Assembly: GCF_000003815.2 (NCBI RefSeq)
Contig: NC_049990.1
Span: 2,380,572 to 2,440,571, forward strand
DNA length: 60,000 bases
Source: Branchiostoma floridae
Taxonomy: Eukaryota > Chordata > Leptocardii > Amphioxiformes > Branchiostomatidae
Direction: 5' to 3'
Shown: in pieces, positions 46,652 through 58,399 of the stretch
Layout of the letters: every line of letters begins with the position of its first letter
Position numbering within the stretch: the first letter of the stretch is position 1
Made by a program: the position numbers and the translations under genes
Notes under the pieces: generated by a model
Database searches by the model: none
The model's input: only the letters and a program-made list of their open reading frames with translations
Told to the model about the DNA's origin: nothing

Positions 46652-46718
46652 TGACAGTACAGGTGTGGGTCCACCTGGTCACCTGACTTCCGAATCTCCT
46701 GCTCCAGGTACGAGATTC
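46652..46718 (-). pseudogene. Partial copy of the first KDM6A TPR exon
   Basis: These 67 bases match 46506-46572 of the working exon with one difference (A for C inside the cacctgNcttcc stretch), so the copy is recent or homogenised. It covers the first half of the exon (GISYLEQEIRK through VDPHLYC) but lacks the polypyrimidine acceptor and the last third with the donor. The copy merges on its exon-3' side into a 14-base minisatellite built from the same sequence. It is not expected to splice as a full exon. Confidence 0.85.
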
Positions 46719-46899
46719 ACAGGTGTGTGAACAGGTGTTACAGGCATTAACAGGTGGTTCAAGAAAGAAACAGGTATTGTAAGAAAGCTGAAAATCATGT
46801 GTGAATATGTCTTCCTGAAGTTCCCAATAGATTCTACACACAATGCAAAATTTCCAAACCTCTCCAATATTGCAATGATTGTCTGTGAGACTGGTAGTG

Positions 46900-47520
46900 G
46901 TAAGTGTGCCAAACAGTATGGGTAAAGGGGTCAAGCCTGCCATATCCGACTGTCTTGACTTGTGTTTGTTGTATTTTTCTTCTAAAACTAAGAACCAACC
47001 AATTAAGATGTCATGGCCCATACCACTTGACAGTAGAAGTACCATGCCACAGGAGACTTCGTTACATTCCAAAACACAAGTCAATTCCTTGGTTTTCAGA
47101 TTTTTTAAACTCACATAGACAGAGGCACACAGATAGGCCTAACAGCCCAAGAAGCAAAACCAATTTGTTTCTTTTCAACTTAAATCAAAAACCAACATAT
47201 CTTGGCTTCGTCCCTTTTTCTTATCAAAACCAAGAACCAACATATCCAATCTGTACTGCCTTCCACTTAGTAAACCCCTGCCACAAGCAAATAGGTAAGG
47301 GGGTGAGTTTCTTCCCTTCACTTGAGAGTAAAGCCCCTACCACAGTGGACTTGGTAGCACTCAAGCAACTTATGGTAAGGGGGTGAAGTCTGCCATCTCT
47401 GATTGTCTTAGCTTCTTCCCTTTTCTACTTGAAACCAAGAACCAACATTTCCAGTCTAAACCGCCCTCCACTTGACAGTAAAACCCCTACCACAGGGGGT
47501 TTGGCAATTCTCCAATAGCA
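46900..47520. repeat. Degenerate three-copy repeat, about 230 bp unit
   Basis: aaccaagaaccaacat, cttgacagtaaaacccctac, ggtaagggggtgaag and ctgattgtctt recur near 46916, 47190 and 47380. Confidence 0.65.
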
Positions 47521-47659
47521 AGACATTTACACTGGCTCTGAGCCAAGCTACCAAATCTGTGCCTACAGTCTTAATCTGCAGATTTAAGGGGAAGGATTTA
47601 CAAATCTCCCGAGAGTTCTCACATCCACTTTCTCTTGCAAATTTTAGTATAATTATTAC

Positions 47660-47999
47660 CAGGGTTCTAGCCAGGATTTTATTTTGGCATAATGGTAAGG
47701 GCAAAGTGACCAATCTGGGGTGTGGTGTCTTGGGGGGTCTTGGTGTAAGATTTTAAAAAATATAGAGTAAAAAGTTGGCATTGTATTTTTTGTAAGGGTA
47801 CCTGTGTGGTGACATAACTCTGTAAACATCACATGTAATTTGAAGGACATTTTGGTCAGTATGGATTGGCATATCATCGTTTTTCATATTTGATTGACAA
47901 TGTTTATAAAGCAAATGTTGAAAATTAGCGCAGTGGTCCTCACGGTCACAAATTTAGCATAGTGGTCAGTTACGCTAAAATGCACTAGCTAGAACCCTG
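47660..47999. mobile_element. 340-bp MITE (CAGGGTTCTAGC ends)
   Basis: CAGGGTTCTAGCCAG and CTAGCTAGAACCCTG are inverted ends with one mismatch. ATTAC lies directly outside both, a possible 5-base duplication. The ends resemble CAGTGTTCTCACCAGG of the 12-kb element. Confidence 0.7.
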
Positions 48000-48255
48000 A
48001 TTACACTTTCTCTCGCTATGTGACACTTATGAACATGTCCTCACAAGACCTATGGTGAGTGAAAACCGAGATGACGTGACGTAATCTCGGGATCAAGGAG
48101 ACTTAGGGAATCCCCTGAGACGTTAGGTAGAATCTTATCTCTGACGACAGGAAAATGCAGGAAATCTGCGCGGATTACAAACATTCCCTGGAGACCCCAC
48201 GTACATGCAAGATACAGATTATCATAAACAGTAGATGTCAACAGATAAGTGACTA

Positions 48256-48597
48256 CAGGGCTCGAAATACGACCTGCATATGCACGTTAGTGCAGGTAAA
48301 ATTGGAGCTGTGCAGGTATTTCTGGTGTCTACCTGGCACCTAACCTGCACTTGTCCATGTACTGGATTTTATACATAAATGTCCTATGATGTAGGTGGAT
48401 ATGGAATGTTATCACCTGTATTTTCTGTTGCCACCTATAAAGTATAAAGGAAAAAAATAGCAATGGTTCCTGAACAATTTTAGTATGATCCATACTCTCT
48501 AAATTCAGAGTGGTGCAGGTAAAATTTGTCTGGTGCAGGTAATTTTCAATGTTACCTGCACCAGTGCAGGTATGCAGAAAAAGTATTTCAAGCCCTG
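48256..48597 (+). mobile_element. Fold-back element A copy with 5-bp flanking repeat
   Basis: CAGGGCTCGAAATAC to GTATTTCAAGCCCTG, with GACTA immediately on both sides, a possible 5-base target duplication. This is the most complete copy. Confidence 0.8.
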
Positions 48598-50099
48598 GAC
48601 TATGATAAAACAGTACCTACAAAACTTAATACTCCACAATGACTTGATTTTATGAATGACATCATCTAGAGTCCCCAAAACTAATGCGAGAGGGAAAAAA
48701 ATTAAAGACCCAGCATAAATTTAAATGCTGCTAAACCAAAGGACTACAAAGCTGGTGCTGACTCACAGTATATCAAACAACATGTATGATTAATAATACT
48801 GACTATGAACCCTTTTACTTTTTTTCAGCTTGAAAGGATTAAATTTTGCAAAGCTTTCTTGAAAGCTTCTCAGGCATCCACTTTTTGTTGTATTGGTCAT
48901 AAATTTGTTGTTTATATCTGCTTCTGCAAGCCAGAAAATATTTGAGCAAATCGCAAGTTACAGCAGGCATTTTGACCTAGCATAATTTATTATTTATAAT
49001 CTAAGGTACCAAAAAATAATTTGGTATGGCGGCCTTGAAAAGGTGTCTTCTAAGTTTTAACAAGAAACACCTGTTCTGCCATACCTTCCACTGTATTGGA
49101 TAACCTCAATAAATAAATGAAATTCAACAATTATCGTGTAATGACCTGTGTCAGTCAGAACCAAGCTAGAACACAACTCACTCCATAAAGCCCTGCAAAC
49201 CATTGCTCTTTTAGACAACTTTCAGTTTGGGCAAGCTAAAAAGAACAGTCTTATATTATGAATCATGTATTTAAAAAAAATACTATATTGTGTATTTTGG
49301 CCCTACAAGAGTATTAGAAGATACTATTGAAATCATAATTAAGCTTACATAATGATTTGATCCATTTTTAAGTACCACATTTAACGAATGCTAATTAGGC
49401 AATTACACAAGACATTAAAGCATTGATTCTGAGCTACTGATACCCCCATTCAGCCTATAGCCATAAGGCCTCAAGAAATCTATGTTGTGTTTCCTACAAT
49501 GCGGGGCTCGCAATACTCTTTTTTGGCCAGGTTGTCCAGGCAACCTGAGTCAAAGACAGGTTGCACCATAACATTTTAGGTTGCTCCAGCTAAAAAAGGA
49601 AAAAAAATTGCCCATTCCGTCATCTGCAAAGGACAAAAATCATTATGTAAAGATATCAAAAAAAGCTGAAACTCTTGTGTAATTTTTTTTACCTTAACAG
49701 GTGCAGGTGAACAGCTAAGTCTACCAGCAAAATTTACCCTTCAAAATGCAGGAAATAGCGTTTCAGAGGGTCAACATTTCAAAATTTTCTGGGGAAACCC
49801 CCTAGGAACGTCGTATGACATCGCTCAATAGGATTCCCATTCTAAGGTCAGTTGGGTCAGAAATAGATGGTCCTGATAGATGCATGTTGTTTCCAGCTGA
49901 TATAGAGATACGACATTCACTTTTTTCCTATAATGACTAGAAACACAACACTTTTCCCCAGGCCTATGGTAATTCCTCCAACATAATCCTCTGACTTTAA
50001 TTTTTGCATTTTCGCTTCGAGCTGATGAAGAATTCAAATATTTATTGGCTTGGCCTGATTTTCAAGCTCCCAGAGAACACTTGTAATCATTTGTTTGCT

Positions 50100-50620
50100 C
50101 TTAACGTTCCCACAGCGCCCAATACACTCGGGACGGACCTAATGGTGGTACTGATCTTTCTATACAGGGATCAACATTACATCAGCAACAGAAATCTTTA
50201 GGGAAGAAGCAAAGAAAACTTGGTCTTGTCTTGGAACTGTTGGTATATCATGGTACGTATGTATAAGCTTCCAAATATTGCAGCCTATTGTTCCCACAGC
50301 GCCCAGTGCACTTGGGATGGACCTAATACACTCACACTCCTTGGCCAGTTTAGTACTGTCTTATGTTATCGTAGGATTTGCTTGGATATTACCTCAAGGT
50401 AAAGACTTCTCCCTCAGATTCTGTTTTCATCAATCAGCCGATTTAGTCTCATCTTTTCAAGAGAACGAACAAAGTACAGATATTTCTAGGCAGGGATTAA
50501 AATACATCAGCAGCTAAATCTTTAGGGAAGAGGCAAAGAAAACAGGTCTTGTCTTGGATGTATTGGTGTATCATGGTACGGATACAAGCTTGCAAATATT
50601 GCACTCAAATCTTTTATGAC
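50100..50620. repeat. Duplicated intron segment
   Basis: gttcccacagcgcccaatac occurs at about 50107 and 50289, and atctttagggaagaagcaaa through tatcatggtacg at about 50193-50255 and 50518-50580. Confidence 0.75.
50325..50395. mobile_element. Solo right arm of the MULE-like MITE
   Basis: acactcacactccttggccag and TAGGATTTGCTTGGATATTA match the right half of the 56833-57005 copy. No left arm is present; the preceding bases belong to the 50.1-kb repeat. Confidence 0.6.
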
Positions 50621-51475
50621 TTGGTGCACTCAGTTTTATGGAATAAATTCAGTCATATTCAAGTTTTCCTCCCTGCCCTCTGCTTTTAGGATGTCCTCTT
50701 GCTATATTTTCACTTTTAAAAATCTGAGAACCAACAAAGTTTCTAAGAAATGCAGCCTGAAGGCAATCCTCTAGAAAATCCAAACTCAAGAGAAAAGTAA
50801 AAAACAAAAAAGTACACCCCTGAAACTGTGTTCCTCAAGGTATGTAGTGATTATGTACAGTCTTCTCCCTCAGATTCTATTTTCATCAATCTTAATCTGT
50901 CAAATCAGCCATTAAAGAAACCAAGAAATATAATAAATATGGCCTAGGGAAGTTTTTTTCATTATCCTGAAGGCAACAAAAAGTGTGGAGATTACAGTAC
51001 AAAATACACAACAGTGGTAAAATACAGACCAGATAGTGCTGGGGAAAAAAAACTGCGTCTGACTATATACACCCCCAGAAACCATGGTACCAAGGTACAG
51101 ACATTTCCTCAGACTAAATTTTCAAAAAGTTAAAAACAAGAAGTCAACAAACCAAATCGACATGAAGTGAGCAAGAAATTCGCCATTTTTTGCCGTTCTA
51201 CCGTTTTTCCTGCGGGCAACGACACAGAGCGGAAATGAGCGCAAGAGATAACCGAGCTGCGTACACTGCGGACGAGATAAGCCATGGTTAGGCAGCGCTT
51301 GGTAATTGCCCCACTGAAAGAGTCCCATCTCCGAGATGAATAGACTCCATTTCTCTTCACCAGACAAGCGATGATTACAACATGCTGGCTTTGTTCTACT
51401 CATAACAGCTCTTTTAACACTTTTATAAACATTTAGTGTTGAAGAGAGTCTGTAGACACGTATATGCACAGTTAA

Positions 51476-51633
51476 TAGAATTTTCATCTAACAGTGACTT
51501 CTTTTTTAAGGTAAACACACGCACGAGAACTAGGTCACTCCGTGAACAAGATGGACTGATAGCCATCGAAAATTTGGAGGTACTGTACTTGTGTTTACCT
51601 TTTTAAAGTAGTCACTGTTAGATGAAAATTCTA
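51476..51633. mobile_element. 158-bp fold-back element
   Basis: TAGAATTTTCATCTAACAGT and ACTGTTAGATGAAAATTCTA are perfect inverted ends. The arms continue through the gtaaacac/gtgtttac pair for about 42 bases with mismatches. Confidence 0.75.
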
Positions 51634-52419
51634 ATAGCTTTTAACATTTAGGAAGCTGTTTGGCTCCAATTTTTCCAGTTAATTCGTTCTCTTTTGAATG
51701 GTATTTGTGTTTTTTTTCACTACTTCAAGGTGGATACAATTTCACAACGATCAAATACATACAAGAAAATGTACACAAACCTGTTCTTTTAACATCTCTT
51801 TCAACCTTTTGCAAGCTAAGGATGCTGTTTTGCTCCCTTTTTTTCAGTACAGTTATACTCTTTAAATTGGGGGTTTTCTTTTCTAAACAGTACTTTTAGT
51901 AATAGCATAGCTCTAGATATTTTTTTATCCAATTGTTTGATTGTAGCACTACCTGTAATAGTATCTAGTCTTTAGTATCCCATGCAATACTATTGAATCA
52001 CTACATTTAGCCCATTTGGGCAGGAACATGCAAATAAAGATCTTATTACTAATTCAAATTTGACACAATTTCACTATGAACAGGTGCATACAAGATAGGG
52101 TAATTTTTTGCTTTTCGTATTTTATCAATTACGAATCACAAATCACTGTTTATCTGAGTAAATTTGATACCAGCATATAACACAGCTAACCACCTTGCAC
52201 AACAATCTAACAGGTAAACCACACCCCCTGACCCTGAAGATGGACTGTTCCAGTGACCCCTATGTGACCCCGCAGTTTTTAATGGTCTCTATCCAGCCAT
52301 GTCCAATCCCAGCCCCCCTAACTGTCCTTCCACTACAGAGCCTAATCACACCCTGGGCATCCACCGAGTTATTTTTAAACCCTCTGCTCAGGTTTGATTG
52401 GTCGGAGGGCCGTTCGCTT

Positions 52420-52665
52420 TACAGGTAGTTGTTTGGCCGTCAATGTCGGAGCGAGGTTTAATCTTTGGTATGTATTGACTCAGGACGGGCCTCGAAATGC
52501 AGCTTGTCGTGACCCAAATAAGCGCTAGCCGATAGTTAACTTTTCTAGAATGCACTGGTACTTTGGATTCAGTGGTTCATGACACAAACACATATAGAGG
52601 TAGTTGCTTGGCTGTCAATGTTGGAGCGAGGTTTAATCTTTGGTATGTATTGAGCCAGGACAAAA
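52420..52665. repeat. 64-bp duplication, 177 bp apart
   Basis: aggtagttgtttggccgtca through tatgtattgactcaggac (52423-52486) recurs at 52600-52662 with C-to-T type changes. Confidence 0.85.
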
Positions 52666-53642
52666 TTGGATCAGTTCAATTCCTTGAATGGTCAACTGCT
52701 GTTCAAATATCCTTAGAACTCCACAATAAATTTTACCTAGAGATTCTATACAGATTAACGTTATATATTTGTTTATTAGTTTGGCTGTTCAGCACGCACA
52801 ACCAGGGCTGCCCAACTAGCCTGTGGCTATTACAAAGGGCTAGCTCTGCTGACAAAAAACAAGAGCAATGCACTATGGTTACAACTAGAAAACAAACTTC
52901 TGAGTAAATATAGACTTTCATGAATTTATAAAACATATTCATTCAGGGAAATACCAGTTGCATGACCTGGTGTTTGGCACAGGTTGGTTCTTGCCGGAGA
53001 TGTTGGTTCTCTGCCAAAACAAGCAGATTAAAAAGTCATCTGTCCTGACAAAGGTGTTTGTACCTGTAGCTACGGCACTTAAACAAGTTTGTAATGACTT
53101 GTAACATCATTCCCAAGGGGCGTTCTACGTCTTTACTTTCTCGTCCCGTGTGACATTCTTACAGGTGTTCCAACTAGACTGGCATTTCAAAGTCTTCAAG
53201 CATCTATTTTACCAGCAAATGCCTTCATTGTGATTGTGTCACAGTGTCATAAAAAAATACCCTCAATTCAAAAAAGCCTATAAGGTGTATAAGCCTATAG
53301 TGCGTACTTCCATTTCCATAAAAAGAAGCAGAAGAAAGAAAAAAACTACAGCACAAATAAAACTATGCCTTTCCAAAACATAACTACTGTACTACAGAAT
53401 TTTTCGAACTGTGAAACTAAAAACACTACAACATCCTTGTTTCCCTCCTATAGCTCAATAAAACCAATGAGAAATTCAGCAAATTTACAGTATTTGTCAA
53501 ATATAAAATCTTTTATCAATTAAATATAGGTAAATACTGGTTAATTGAGCTATGGGGTTACTCTAATTCATGTATCAGCAGAAAATGTACACAGCCATGA
53601 AATTCTGATATCTGAGGAGTCAAAGGTCACGTTGTGTTTACC

Positions 53643-53656
53643 GTCGCCAAGGCAAC
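53643..53656 (+). promoter_or_regulatory. Perfect RFX X-box (GTCGCC-AA-GGCAAC)
   Basis: Fits GTNRCC-N2-RGYAAC exactly. Near-matches occur at about 13634 (GTTGCC-AC-GGTAAT), 20900 (GTTTCC-AT-GGTGAT) and 39719 (GTTACC-AT-GGGAAC). RFX factors read these sites at ciliary and other genes. Confidence 0.35.
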
Positions 53657-54468
53657 CTACACCTACGGCGCTTATTTCTGTCCATGGACATTGTCCTTAT
53701 AAGCACAACTTCCGTTCAAGCCTGCAAACAACATACACAGAAAAAGCCACATGAAAGTCGCAAGTCAACAACAAATACAAAAAAATATTTTTCCCACAGC
53801 AACTGAGATCAAAAGGATTCGTGAATTTTTAGATACTTGGAATACAAAGAAAAATCTGCATAGTTCCAAAGATTAATTTGACTAACTTTGACTTCCTTAG
53901 AGTCATACTTCAGACTACACACAAAGCAAAAAGGAATTTTTAGATGCTTGGAAAATAAAAAATAAAAATCTGCGTTGTTCTAAAGTACAGAGACATAGTT
54001 CAGACTAAACACTAAGAGCAAACTATTAAAGAGCTACAACCAAAATTGCAGAAATTTGTTCAATATACAACTATTTTCCCACCTTTGGCTGGCTTCCTAC
54101 TGCTAGGCTGAAAATATCTTTTCCTGTCTTTAAGCAATACGTGATTTGCTGAACCAAACCTGGTCTGCTTATATTTCTATCTTCCTATGGCGAAGGTTGC
54201 ATATAACGTATGCCCTGCTGAAACTTCTAGAAGTTATAAAATCAATAAAACCATAATAAAGAGAATTAAAAAGTAACAAAAGTAGAGAATTTAGAGTATA
54301 GTGAGCTGATCGCTCCCATTCTTGGCTTGTGTCCCAGGGACCCCCATCCTACAGTATAACATAAATCACCAATATTGCTGCATTTACCGGCATTTATCTG
54401 TTATCTGTAATAGTTGTGGCTTTATTCCCAGCTACAATTGTGTAGATGGGGGCTCCTCAAATTATATC

Positions 54469-54865
54469 AGGCCTAGGAAAAAAAATGTTGTGTTTCCTGT
54501 TTCCTGTTTCCCTACCTACCCTAAAAAAACCTGCCGACCCTAGACTTTTTTTTGGGGTAGGCAGTGGAGTCACATAGCTTGCAGTTAGAATTTTTATTTA
54601 GCCTGCTTCCTATTGAAGTAAAACACTGCTTGTCCCATCTAATGAAGGATAAATGTATCTATCATGCACCAAATTAAAGTTTGACATTGAAAGACAAGTG
54701 TCCGCATGCATTTCAGTTTACTTTGTTCAACTGTACAGCAATATGTATCACTAGAGTTTTGGCCAGCCTAAAAAAAAAAATAAATAAAAAAAAAGATAAT
54801 CCCTACCTACCGACCCTAATTTTTTCAGGACTGAAACAGGAAACACAACATTTTTTTCCTAGGCC
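54469..54865. mobile_element. 397-bp TIR element (AGGCCTAGGAAAAAAA ends)
   Basis: About 36 inverted bases (aggcctagg, poly-A, tgttgtgtttcctgtttc) at both ends. Internal copies of ctacctacc-gaccct also lie in opposite contexts. Confidence 0.75.
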
Positions 54866-56082
54866 TCAGCAAATAACAAGAACTCGGGGAGCAGAATAAC
54901 AAAAAGGATTGGGGCAGGGATGAAGGCGGAATGTAGTTTTGGGAGGCTTTCAAGCAATTTTCCTTGTTTTTCATCAACCTGGTATTTCTAGAGAAGAGAG
55001 AGGGGCTGGGTTTACACAAGCTGTTGTAAGCAAAAGTGCATTCGGATTTCTGAAAAATTTATGCCAAATCAGCAGAGCTGGTATGTTTTATTTGCTTGGA
55101 ATTTGCATTTTCAGTGTATCACCTGAAGTTTAACCTTAGAGTGAGACAAGATTCGAACGATCATGTACATGCACATTAATATGAAACATGTTATTTCTTT
55201 AAACTGGCCAAACAAACACAAAAAAAAATCGTCTGCATTTTGTAGTACCATCTCTATGCTTTATATATTGCAAAAGTTTATATACCTTTTTACATTGTTG
55301 TATTCCAATAGATTCCCATTTCTGTGTTTGTGCGAGATGGGATAAAAAAGTTCTCTTCCTATTCCTGATCTGACCTTCACATTTGAAAAAGTGAAAATAC
55401 TCATCATATGATTCTGACCAAAATAGATCATAATCCACGTGAGCGTAGGCCCTTTTTACGTATACTCCATTCTGGGGGCTGACTATAGTCAGTTTTCCTC
55501 CTACAATTATGCTTTGAAATGTTGTATTTCCTGGTAACACACAATGGCACTGCAGTACACCCACCCACACACAGGTGAGAAACCTCCTTGACATTTGGTA
55601 AAAACCTGTGGGTAGAATAAAACAATTACAGCAGTGGGTGGTTTGGGTGGTAGGAAGGTGTTTAAATTTGTCTCAATAAAAACTGTGGGGGTGATTTTTC
55701 TCTGAGTCATTTCCTGAGTCATCACAAATTTGTCGGCAGAAGACTTTTTTTAACTTTTCTCCGTAGTTCTAATATCGAGCATGTTGAAAAAACTTTGTGA
55801 CTTCATTTGGTACACTAGTAGATATCACAATAAGCAGATATCAAACCATTGCCCAACAGGAAAAAGAAGTTGGTAACCTACTTGAATGCCATATTGGCAT
55901 AGAAATCGGACATATGAATCTGCAAAAAATATCACCTACTTGTCCCAAAGGCCAAGATCTCAAAGAACTCATAAAAATCAAATAAATCATCAGATTCAGA
56001 GCATTTATTCATAACCAACATGGCAGTAAATTTTGAAGCTTTCAGTGAGTGCAGTGCACCATAGTGTCAGAGGCTGGTACAC

Positions 56083-56511
56083 ACCAGAAATAGCTGCACA
56101 ACCTTAATTTTACCTGCACCTACGACAGTGTTCTCACCAGAATTTTTTCACAGTGTAGGGGGAATCTTAGGCCCAATGTAGACAGTTTTCGTGACATCTG
56201 CGAAGATTTGGGGGAAAACTGTATCTAAATCGTGCCTTAGTACAGCAAGCACACATGGCAAGCAGTGCAGGTCTGAGCATTGTAGTACGTCAGGTTGAAT
56301 ATCTACTGTGACAAATATATAACCCTCAGAAACACCATTACTGTATTTTGAGGACCATGCTTAGTGAAATAAAGCCAAAAAGTCCCCTTTGATGGTAGAA
56401 AAACAATGTAGGGTTCCAAATCACAGCGTAGAGATCCAAATCACAGCGTAGGGGCCCCCTGTGCTGAAAAGGCCTAGCGAGAACACTGTACAGGTGATAT
56501 TTCAAGCCCTG
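56083..56511 (-). mobile_element. Fold-back element A fragment, minus orientation, split by a MITE
   Basis: The right part (acaggtgatatttcaagccctg) and the left part (caccagaaatagctgcacaa, taattttacctgcac) are the first 85 or so bases of element A read on the minus strand, separated by the 56126-56488 insertion. Confidence 0.7.
56126..56488. mobile_element. 363-bp MITE of the CAGTGTTCTC family, nested in another element
   Basis: It begins CAGTGTTCTCACCAG and ends GAGAACACTG, the same termini as the 12076-13293 element, with shared interior motifs (cacagcgtagggg). It interrupts a minus-oriented copy of the CAGGGCTCGAAATA element (56083-56511). No clear target duplication remains. Confidence 0.7.
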
Positions 56512-56832
56512 TGTTAGCTCCCCAAATGTCCACCCCACACAAATGTTCCCTGATTGTGTTGTTCCAGCTGATTACAAAATCAATGTCAGCCATACTGGAA
56601 CTACATCGTTCCAATTGTGGAAATGTTCTTGGTGATATTGGTGGGTTCTAAAGCACCGGCTGTCCTGCATTGTTACTGGCCTAGTTTCAAACTTAACTAT
56701 TTTGTAAGGGACAGAGAAGAGCAAATTAGTGTGAATGAATGATCTGGAATCAGACAAACCCAGGTAATTTGTGAACATGAACGATGTATGTGGTGGACTG
56801 ACTAAGGCAATGGCATTTTTGGTATCAAGCAT

Positions 56833-57005
56833 TAATCTCCAAGCAGATCCTACGGTAGCATAAGATAGTATCAAAAGCTACCAGAGGAGTGAAGCCGGCT
56901 TAGGAGTGTGTTTCGCTACATGGCAAATGGACACCTCTTGGCTGACTACACTCCTTGGCCAGTTTGGTACTATTTTATGCCATTGTAGGATCTGCTTGGA
57001 GATTA
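56833..57005. mobile_element. MULE-like MITE, 173 bp, with 9-bp target duplication
   Basis: Termini TAATCTCCAAGCAGATCCTA and TAGGATCTGCTTGGAGATTA. ATCAAGCAT flanks both ends (56824-56832, 57006-57014). Inner motifs gcataagatag and actccttggcc are shared with other copies. Confidence 0.85.
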
Positions 57006-58036
57006 ATCAAGCATCAAACCACAACACAAAGAAATCTCCACCAAGGTTGTTGAAGCTTGGAGACAATGCTAAATCATATTTGCTTTCATTCTTCATGTAA
57101 AAATGGCATCTAGGTAAAAATTCCCGCATGACTATAAGGAACATACAAGCTGTGGAAGGACTTGCTATCTTTTGCTCATCACTGACTTTGCAAAGTCAAA
57201 ATCTTCTGTGATTGCCCTGGTTCCTATTTAAAGCGCTCCAGGTGTGGCTCTCCTCAAATAAGGTACCCATGTTTTTTCAAGCAACACAATCGACAGAAAC
57301 AACCCCACACCCCTATCCCCCAACAAGCTCCTCAACCATGGTACCAGCAACCGAATCTTCCACTGGTGGGATTCAAACCCATAACCTTGACGGTTATTTT
57401 TACTGTTTGTTGCCTAATAAATAAAGCCCGGCAACGCCATTCCTGGGCTCTAGCCTGACACGTTCAACGCCGACGCTTGATTTTCAAAACAGCCGAAAGA
57501 TTTTCATCTCCAGAAAGGTAAGCCGTTCCAGAGCATGTAACATTTATAGCTGACATTTCAAACAGACCTACACAAGCCCTGTAACACCACCTGCAACGCT
57601 GCCTATGTGATGTCCATGTATAAACTCAGTTTCTTTAGACCCATGACTAAAGCTGTCATCAATCATCGGGGTCAACGTCCTCTAGTAACCTTCACACTGC
57701 ATCCTTGACAAGGGTCAACGGCCTGTCTCACTTAAGCCTGGGGGGTCCATAATATTATCATGTCTTGACAAAATCCCATCATTCAATATTTCAAGTTTTC
57801 GGTGCAATAATCTGTGGTACTTATTTTAATGGTAAAACACTGCAGAAGTTAATAATCTACAGGCTGATTTTTTACCCAGAAATTTACCTACCCCGTCAGT
57901 TTAATGTTTCCTCGGAGATCCATGACTGATTATGATCTGTGACGTTTTCGACACATTTCTAATAATGGTGGCTTCTGGATGCAAAATGCAAAATCTAGTT
58001 TCTGATGTAAATATATACCATTAGGGCTTGGAACTT

Positions 58037-58372
58037 CGGGGCTCGAAATATCACCTGCATATGCAGGTTAGTGCAGGTAAAATTGGAGCTGTGCAGGTAT
58101 TTCTGGTGTCTACCTGCACCTAACCTGTACTGGTCCATGGTCAAGTTTATACATAAATGTCCTACAATGTAGCTGTATATACAAATGTAGATTGTCATTA
58201 GCTCCATTGACTGTTACTATAAAAGAAAAAATGGCATTTGTTCCTGAACTATTTTAGTATGATCTAAAATTCCTAAATTTGGATCGGGGCAGGTACAATG
58301 TGTTTGGTGCAGGTAATTTTCAATGTTCCCTGCACCGGAGCAGGTATGCGGAAAAAAGTATTTCGAGCCTTG
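58037..58372 (+). mobile_element. Fold-back element A copy next to a poly-G run
   Basis: Ends CGGGGCTCGAAATATC / TATTTCGAGCCTTG. Flanks AACTT and AGCTT fit a decayed 5-base duplication. A run of 17 G follows at 58383-58399. Confidence 0.75.
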
Positions 58373-58382
58373 AGCTTTTTTT

Positions 58383-58399
58383 GGGGGGGGGGGGGGGGG
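58383..58399. repeat. Run of 17 G
   Basis: Uninterrupted guanines after a T run, directly beyond the element A copy. Confidence 0.95.

Noticed and set aside
51122-51487. Two overlapping minus-strand frames as a possible first KDM6A exon
   Set aside because: Neither resembles the N-terminus of UTX proteins and no phase-0 donor follows; a fold-back element begins at 51476.
56832-57008. TTAA at both ends of the TAATCTCC MITE, suggesting piggyBac
   Set aside because: Two copies have perfect 9-bp duplications outside the TAATCTCC end, so TTAA is a coincidence of flank plus terminus.
57425-57517. Plus-strand stretch ending in AGAAAG|GTAAGCC as an exon
   Set aside because: Open for only 31 codons without a start, acceptor or recognisable protein; left uncalled.
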